Shown: positions 25,772 through 29,946 of the stretch, one piece after another
Numbering within the stretch: the first letter of the stretch is position 1
Layout of the letters: the number at the start of each line of letters is the position of its first letter
NCBI GenBank assembly: GCA_964562375.1
Contig: CAZLSW010000036.1
Span: 1-29,946, forward strand
DNA from: JAJPXC01 sp964562375
GTDB lineage: Bacteria > Bacteroidota > Bacteroidia > Bacteroidales > Muribaculaceae
Length of the DNA stretch: 29,946 nucleotides
Direction of reading: 5' to 3'
Made by a program: the position numbers and the translations under genes
The notes under the pieces: model-generated
Databases searched by the model: none
What the model saw: only the letters and a program-made list of their open reading frames with translations
What the model was told of the DNA's origin: nothing

Positions 25772-26131
25772 ATGAATGCATTAAATTTGAACGATTGCTC
25801 CCGAGAAGTTTCGGCCTTGAAACAGCAGGTCGAGGAGATGCGAAAAGACTTCGACTCCATCAAAACTCTCTTGGTCAACGCCAAGAAAACTCTCACCCTT
25901 AAGGAGGCTTCTGCTCTCACTAAGATGTCAGCCTCGACCCTCTACAAGCTCACGTCATCGCGCGAGATTCCCTATTACAAACCCGTGGGGAAGATGGTCT
26001 ATTTCGACCGTGACGTGCTGGAGGCTTGGATCCGCCGTTACCGTTTCGCGTCCCGCCACGAGATCGACGCGGAGGCCCAGGAGATCCTCCACAACTTAGC
26101 GGCAAAGAAGCCGGCGTTATCCTATGTCTAA
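25772..26131 (+). CDS. HTH_17 / excisionase-type DNA-binding protein
   Basis: 119 residues: a short coiled coil (about 10-35), then a winged HTH of the MerR/excisionase (HTH_17) type at about 45-95 (LTLKEASALTKMSASTLYKL, PVGKMVYFDRDVLEAWI). Such small proteins act as excisionases or transfer regulators in Bacteroidales integrative elements. It stands alone on the plus strand with a 21-nt gap to the next gene, with which it is probably co-transcribed. The DNA-binding call is firm; its target is unknown. Confidence 0.82.
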   Translation: MNALNLNDCSREVSALKQQVEEMRKDFDSIKTLLVNAKKTLTLKEASALTKMSASTLYKLTSSREIPYYKPVGKMVYFDRDVLEAWIRRYRFASRHEIDAEAQEILHNLAAKKPALSYV

Positions 26132-26152
26132 CCCTAAAAATTACTATTTGCA

Positions 26153-26626
26153 ATGGCAAAAATTTTATCCACAGAAACCGGCGATAACGTCGCCGCAACC
26201 GCTCCGGTTCCCTCTCAGAAAGCCGAGCGCATGAATCCGGCCAAGCGCTGGGATGTGATCTCAACTTTTCTCGGCGACACGCCGGTTCCCCAACTTTGCA
26301 CTTTGAAGGTTTTGGTCGATGTTGTTAATCACGACATTACCGTCAAAGATCTCGATGAGCAGTCGGTAAGACTGATCAACCGCTATCTTAACGGCGACGC
26401 AGACGCCGAGACCAAGGCCAACAATCTATCGCTGATTCAGCATCGCATGCGCCGAGGCAAAGCCTTGGTGGACGACCACGCCAAGTACATCCCAGACAAG
26501 GCGCAATCGTTGATGAAAGACTTTCTCAACGAGATGGTTTTCGTCCTGGAGCCTTCGAAAAAGTCTGCCGACAACCCTTCGCCAAAGGCTGAAGAAAGCG
26601 GCTCGCAAGGTTCTGTCCACGCATAA
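26153..26626 (+). CDS. Hypothetical protein of the mobile element
   Basis: 157 residues, soluble, predicted helical, with low-complexity ends (Ala/Pro at the N-terminus; Lys/Ser/Pro at the C-terminus). The core RWDVISTFLGDTPVPQL to DFLNEMVFVL shows no motif known to me. Normal codon pattern and position behind the HTH gene support it as real. It immediately precedes the large structured non-coding region. Confidence 0.6.
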   Translation: MAKILSTETGDNVAATAPVPSQKAERMNPAKRWDVISTFLGDTPVPQLCTLKVLVDVVNHDITVKDLDEQSVRLINRYLNGDADAETKANNLSLIQHRMRRGKALVDDHAKYIPDKAQSLMKDFLNEMVFVLEPSKKSADNPSPKAEESGSQGSVHA

Positions 26627-26848
26627 AGATTAACGACAGAATCAACTGATGGAACGGATTTCGTTAGCGTTGAGAATTGGCGATTGTAAGCTGAAAATTT
26701 AACTTTTGAAAGCTCTTAAATTTCGATTTGAAAGGCTTTAGAAACCGTGATTTGATAGCTGAAAAATTTCTCAAATTTAATCCGTGAAATCCGTTGTTTA
26801 TTCCCTCCGTGAAAGCTTGGAATTACTCCGTGGAATCGGTGTCGGCAA

Positions 26849-27760
26849 CTTCTACGTTAGCGTTCCAATAACGTGCCGTTAAGCCGGAACGCAAGGGAAA
26901 AGTTTACCACCCGAAACTGCAGCCATTCGGCTTCCGTAATCACTTCTTGATAGCCTCGGATTTCCCAGCCTTGGGAGTTCGGGGCTATCCTGTTATAGCT
27001 TCATTCACTACCGGTCTTGGCGACCGATCCCTCTCATACGCCATCCAAAATGCGGTCAGCTTTAATCTGATGCTCAGATGGTTGCCGCTTGTACGCAGGC
27101 TCGCCTGGTGTCCACTGAATTTAGGGAATGCGTAGCCTAATACGCAGTTGAACGAAGTTCATCCTGCTGGTTGGCCAGATAACGAGCAAGCTCGCGGGGC
27201 GCCAATTTTAGCCTCTAAGCGATTTCAGATCTCCGAGTGGCGCAGTTATACCCCTCCGAGGTGAAACCTTCCAAAAACGCCCTCAGAATGGCCCGAATGG
27301 GTATCCGAGCGGTAGAGATGCATCAGGCAATGTTTCGTCAACGGCACTTGTACGCTGGCTTGCCAGGTGTCCAGAGGGAAACAAGGGGTGGGTAGCCTAA
27401 TACCCACCCGCCCCTGATTGGGGACAAATGGGATCGCAAAAATTCAGGCGAGCCTGAAGTGAAATTTTTGCGATTGTAGGCTCCGCTCTCGCGCTTGTAA
27501 TCGGGCTTACCCGTGACCAGAAGAAATGCGAAGTGGGGAGCCTACTTCCCACCCCCTGGTTCCTCTTGGGGTGTTGTGACCAGATAATCTCGCGAGACGA
27601 GAAGATAGCCTGAAGTTGTAGCCGGTGATACCGATTCGGCAGTTATAACCTCGATGCTATGACTACAAGATTGTAACGCCAGGCTCACCTGTCAAGACTC
27701 GATGGTGATGGGTATCGCTTCGCCTGTCGGAGGCTCTTGTAAAAGTTGAAACCGAAGCTT
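26849..27760 (+). ncRNA. Candidate large ornate structured RNA with an internally duplicated module
   Basis: No plausible gene lies in 26627-27890 on either strand. Instead the stretch is packed with hairpins: GCGTTCC/GGAACGC (26860-26892), a nearly unbroken 19-bp stem at 26949-26989, CGGTC/GACCG (27012-27026), ATCTGA/TCAGAT (27065-27079), CAGG/CCTG (27096-27107), TGCGTA/TACGCA (27129-27146), CGAG/CTCG (27183-27194), CTGG/CCAG (27355-27366), 9 bp at 27386-27409, CCCC/GGGG (27411-27423), a 12-bp arm at 27433-27474, GTGGG/CCCAC (27533-27552), CTGGT/ACCAG (27556-27583) and TCTCG/CGAGA (27588-27602). Five short anchors recur in the same order in two copies (from 27088 and from 27347), and stems differ by compensatory changes. 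This is what conserved RNA looks like, comparable in scale with GOLLD, ROOL or HEARO RNAs, though I match none of them. Strand is not certain; plus is assumed from the neighbours. A near-consensus -7 box TAACTTTTG is at 26700-26708. Confidence 0.6.
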
Positions 27761-27890
27761 ATTATGACGCTTATAAAACCTTATGCCGACGAGAATTTTC
27801 ACGCAAAGATTGCTCTTTCAAAAAGAAATTTTCAGCGATTGCAGCCATTAATTTTGAACTATTCATTGCCTTAACAGATGGCTAAGAAAT

Positions 27891-28214
27891 TTATCTTTCC
27901 ACCAACACAGGCATGGGAACAGATTGGAATTCCATATCCAAAGCGTCCTCGATTTTGGAGATGGTTTCCAGCGAAAGATTCTCTTTCCCTTTGAGAATTT
28001 TCGACACATATTGAGGAGAGCAGCCCATTCTGCGGGCAAGCTCTTTTTGGTTAACGCCCAGCTCTTCCATGCGATCGAGCGTCTCCATCGCTATCTTTTG
28101 CGAACGGCGTAGCCAGCGGCTATTTTCGAGCCTGTACTCAGCGTTCTCCCTCCATCGTGACGGCGTTGCCGAAGCGTAATCCTCTAAAGTTTTTCTTTCC
28201 ATATCTTGTGCCAT
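27891..28214 (-). CDS. XRE-family antitoxin (HTH regulator)
   Basis: 107 residues with an HTH_3 domain at about 50-95 (LGVNQKELARRMGCSPQYVS, then ENLSLETISKIEDAL) and a charged N-terminal extension. It follows the toxin-like gene after 27 nt on the same strand, a toxin-first order as in HigBA-type systems. It probably binds and neutralises the toxin and represses the operon through the palindromes upstream. ATG at 28214 is used; a second ATG four codons in is possible. Confidence 0.82.
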   Translation of the reverse strand: MAQDMERKTLEDYASATPSRWRENAEYRLENSRWLRRSQKIAMETLDRMEELGVNQKELARRMGCSPQYVSKILKGKENLSLETISKIEDALDMEFQSVPMPVLVER

Positions 28215-28241
28215 TTCTTTTATAACAAATTATTCAAAGTA

Positions 28242-28796
28242 TTATATCGTGTCAAATTCTAAATAGTCTTCAAAACTGTCAGCGTCATAGACTCCTTCAG
28301 CGATCAAAAAATTTCTCACTTGGTCGAGTCGAAGCAATTCCGCGATCGTGTGCGCACGTTCCTCCATCCTGTGAGTGAGCTTGATCGCACCGCCAGTGAT
28401 TACAAATTTTCCGTCATCCAATTTAATGGCGTAGAGTCTTAACCAAGAGATGTGTTTTGATCGATATTTCGGCCTTGTCTTCTCTTTGTCGAGTAGTTCC
28501 ACGCCCGTACTCATGTTGTTCAGCGGACGGAACAAACGGTTCAAGTCGGTCCCTTCGTCAACACTTAGTAACGTTCTATGCAACGCCTCGTTATCGTCCA
28601 ACGTGTCCTGAATGGCCTCGTTTACATTGCCGATTGAGAAATATTGCTTCAGGTCGTTGCAATTTTCATTAAAGAACGCTCGGAGCCATAAGACATCACT
28701 CCACCGATCAAACAATATGTCAAGAATATTGTCTGAGCCGCCGTCGTATCTTACGGCATACAGATTGCCATCGTCGCTGATTCTGTCAAAAGTCAT
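28242..28796 (-). CDS. Putative toxin of a toxin-antitoxin pair
   Basis: 184 residues from the ATG at 28796, beginning MTFDRISDDGNLYAVRYDG. A longer frame with a TTG start at 28817 exists but would overlap the predicted promoter. The C-terminal third (WLRLYAIKLDDGKFVITGGAIKLTHRMEER followed by a helical end) resembles the core of RelE/HigB-type toxins, where LY.IK and GG..K.T are recurrent; I therefore call it a putative toxin. It is the first gene of the operon with the XRE antitoxin. No catalytic residue can be assigned, and the N-terminal 100 residues are unrecognised. Confidence 0.7.
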   Translation of the reverse strand: MTFDRISDDGNLYAVRYDGGSDNILDILFDRWSDVLWLRAFFNENCNDLKQYFSIGNVNEAIQDTLDDNEALHRTLLSVDEGTDLNRLFRPLNNMSTGVELLDKEKTRPKYRSKHISWLRLYAIKLDDGKFVITGGAIKLTHRMEERAHTIAELLRLDQVRNFLIAEGVYDADSFEDYLEFDTI

Positions 28797-28814
28797 AACC
28801 TTCTTTTTCGGGGA

Positions 28815-28856
28815 CAAAGATACAACATTTCCACGACTAAAACAACTTATAAGTTG
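28815..28856 (-). promoter_or_regulatory. Promoter and palindromic operator of the toxin-antitoxin operon
   Basis: The minus strand reads TATCTTTG (28815-28822), an exact TAnnTTTG box ending 18 nt before the toxin ATG. A perfect 14-bp palindrome CAACTTATAAGTTG (28843-28856) covers the -33 region, where an XRE repressor would block RNA polymerase. Confidence 0.65.
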
Positions 28857-28926
28857 ATTTGTTTATTCAATTACCCCCATGCGCGATTCGGGAGCCTCGT
28901 TTTTATTTCCCTCCACTCAACAAAAA

Positions 28927-28964
28927 CAAAAGTACACAACCTTGTGAACCACAACCTTGTGAAC
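28927..28964 (-). promoter_or_regulatory. Possible second promoter with tandem operator
   Basis: The minus strand reads TACTTTTG (28927-28934), an exact TAnnTTTG match. Directly upstream a 15-bp unit CACAACCTTGTGAAC is present twice without gap (28935-28949, 28950-28964), each with the palindrome CACAA-CC-TTGTG. It could be a second regulated promoter of the toxin-antitoxin operon. Confidence 0.5.
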
Positions 28965-28985
28965 TTTTACTAATCATTTTTTGAA

Positions 28986-29017
28986 CAAAAAGATAGCCCG
29001 ACCGAAGTCAGGCTATC
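28986..29017 (-). terminator. Rho-independent terminator on the minus strand
   Basis: On the minus strand GATAGCC and GAC pair with GTC and GGCTATC around a TTCG tetraloop, with one A-C mismatch (stem 28992-29017), and TTTTTG follows. It separates the surface-protein remnant on the right from the toxin-antitoxin operon. Between it and 29246 I see no convincing gene; a 72-codon frame at 29008-29226 overlaps the stem. Confidence 0.75.
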
Positions 29018-29246
29018 AAGTTTAGAACAGAATGATTAAGACTACAGCTGCAATCAAAACCACCCATTCTTTGAAAGTGATTTCGACCTCCGTTTTTTTT
29101 GAGATTTTCATAATCTTCAAATTTGGCGGTGAAATTTACTACAGGAAACCAGCAATGTCTTACATAGGAAAACAATAGGTCACCCGCCCTACGGTAATCT
29201 TTACGAGGATATGTCGTAGGGGACATTATCCAAGTCTATCCACCTT

Positions 29247-29897
29247 TCAGCGGATTGCAATCTTCTTGCCGTTGACTATATAGTAGCCGGCAGGAAGGGC
29301 TTTAACTTTTGTGATGTCCTCGGTCTTCAACACAAGCATTCCTTGCAGGTTGTAAACTACAAAAGTGCTGGTTTCAGAATCGGCAAGAACGTTATTAATG
29401 CCCGATTCTGAGTAAGCCACGGTGCAGGTAGCCGACAGATCAGTGCCATCGGTTGTTGTGGCAGTGATGGTCGCCTCTCCCTTGGCCCAGAGGGTTACGT
29501 TGCCAAAGATGTCGACGGTGACTATATCCTCATCCGAGCTCGCCCACGTTACAGCTTGTTGGGATGCGTCGGAGGGCGCAATTATGGGTGACAATTTAGT
29601 GGATTCACCCAAATTGAGGTAATAGGTCTCTTGGCCGAAAGCTATCGATTCTACGGGATTCACAACATAGTCACTCACAAGATAGCGGTCATCTCCGTAG
29701 GTATAAATATAAAGGTCATACCATCCCGACTCGCCTGATAATGAAGGCATTTTCTCTTGCGTAAGCGACTTGTCGGCCTCGGCGTAATTGACATCTCTTC
29801 CAAGATGGAAATATCCGAGTCGGTCGTACAATGCCGCATTATAAATCGGGTAGAGATGTTGGCAATACAAGGTCGCATACACATAATAATAAATCAT
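29247..29897 (-). CDS. C-terminal part of a surface protein with a Big2 domain, probably truncated
   Basis: 216 residues. A bacterial Ig-like group 2 domain covers about 80-165 (VESIAFGQETYYLNLGESTKL, AVTWASSDEDIVTVD, GEATITATTTDG). The end (TSTFVVYNLQGMLVLKT, LPAGYYIVNGKKIAI) resembles the C-terminal secretion or anchoring domains of Bacteroidota surface proteins (por/T9SS-like). There is no signal peptide, and a stop codon lies four codons before the ATG, so the N-terminal part is missing. Probably the remnant of a larger exported protein. No promoter box is seen in the 49 bases upstream that the window shows. Confidence 0.65.
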   Translation of the reverse strand: MIYYYVYATLYCQHLYPIYNAALYDRLGYFHLGRDVNYAEADKSLTQEKMPSLSGESGWYDLYIYTYGDDRYLVSDYVVNPVESIAFGQETYYLNLGESTKLSPIIAPSDASQQAVTWASSDEDIVTVDIFGNVTLWAKGEATITATTTDGTDLSATCTVAYSESGINNVLADSETSTFVVYNLQGMLVLKTEDITKVKALPAGYYIVNGKKIAIR

Positions 29898-29946
29898 TAG
29901 TGTCTCTTAAATTTTGTAAAAATTGCGTTTAGTTCATTGAAAATCA

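Noticed and set aside
26947..27135. 62-codon frame inside the structured region
   Set aside because: It runs through several perfect hairpins and no codon pattern is visible; structure explains the sequence better.
26949..27602. CRISPR array as an explanation of the repeats
   Set aside because: Repeats are few, unequal in spacing, diverged with compensatory changes, and no cas gene is present.
26627..27890. Group II intron or transfer origin as an explanation of the non-coding region
   Set aside because: I find no domain V-like sequence or intron reverse transcriptase, and no relaxase gene; an oriT would not explain a duplicated covarying module nearly 600 bp long. Not fully excluded.
29008..29226. 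72-codon minus-strand frame
   Set aside because: Its end lies in the terminator stem and it has no recognisable feature; left as unannotated.

Overview
The window looks like a chromosome segment of a Bacteroidales bacterium (phylum Bacteroidota). The pointers are exact matches to the Bacteroidota -7 promoter box TAnnTTTG in front of several genes, conjugation genes of the Bacteroidales Tra type (DUF4134, TraG-type ATPase, DUF5045), an integrase of the IntDOT type, and a Big2-type surface-protein remnant. Genus and species cannot be read from the sequence.

Left part (1 to about 10952): a defence island on the minus strand. A tyrosine recombinase (9155-10735) lies beside a tRNA 3' end that has no 5' part (10926-10952) and is followed by its terminator. 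This is the usual signature of an element integrated into a tRNA gene, here probably tRNA-Ser, and lying to the left of that site. Cargo is a two-gene restriction-like cassette: a phospholipase D-like/SNF2-type helicase (3086-6505) and an Eco57I-type DNA methyltransferase (36-3089) that overlap by 4 nt. It also carries an AlbA_2/HATPase regulator (7486-8961) and the remains of a YhcG-type PDDEXK nuclease (6965-7410). The cassette seems to be transcribed with a long structured leader.

Middle part (11305 to about 25476): an integrative conjugative element, probably decaying. It begins with an IntDOT-like integrase and continues with a plus-strand tra operon: a membrane protein, two DUF4134 proteins, a lipoprotein, a TraG ATPase with an apparent internal deletion, an 842-residue exported protein, a 237-residue exported protein and DUF5045. 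Two AAA_14/DUF4143 ATPase genes sit antisense exactly in gaps of this operon, each with its own promoter; one is frameshifted. No traJ-traQ genes follow. A BRO/KilA-C antirepressor-like gene and small genes take their place.

Right part (25477-29946): a HTH_17 protein, a small unknown protein, then 1.26 kb without a gene (26627-27890). That stretch is filled with hairpins and holds two diverged copies of one module in which stems are preserved by compensatory changes and loops are conserved. I read it as a large ornate structured RNA carried by the mobile element; this is the most interesting object in the window. It is followed by a toxin-first toxin-antitoxin operon with palindromic operators, a minus-strand terminator, and the C-terminal remnant of a Big2-type surface protein.
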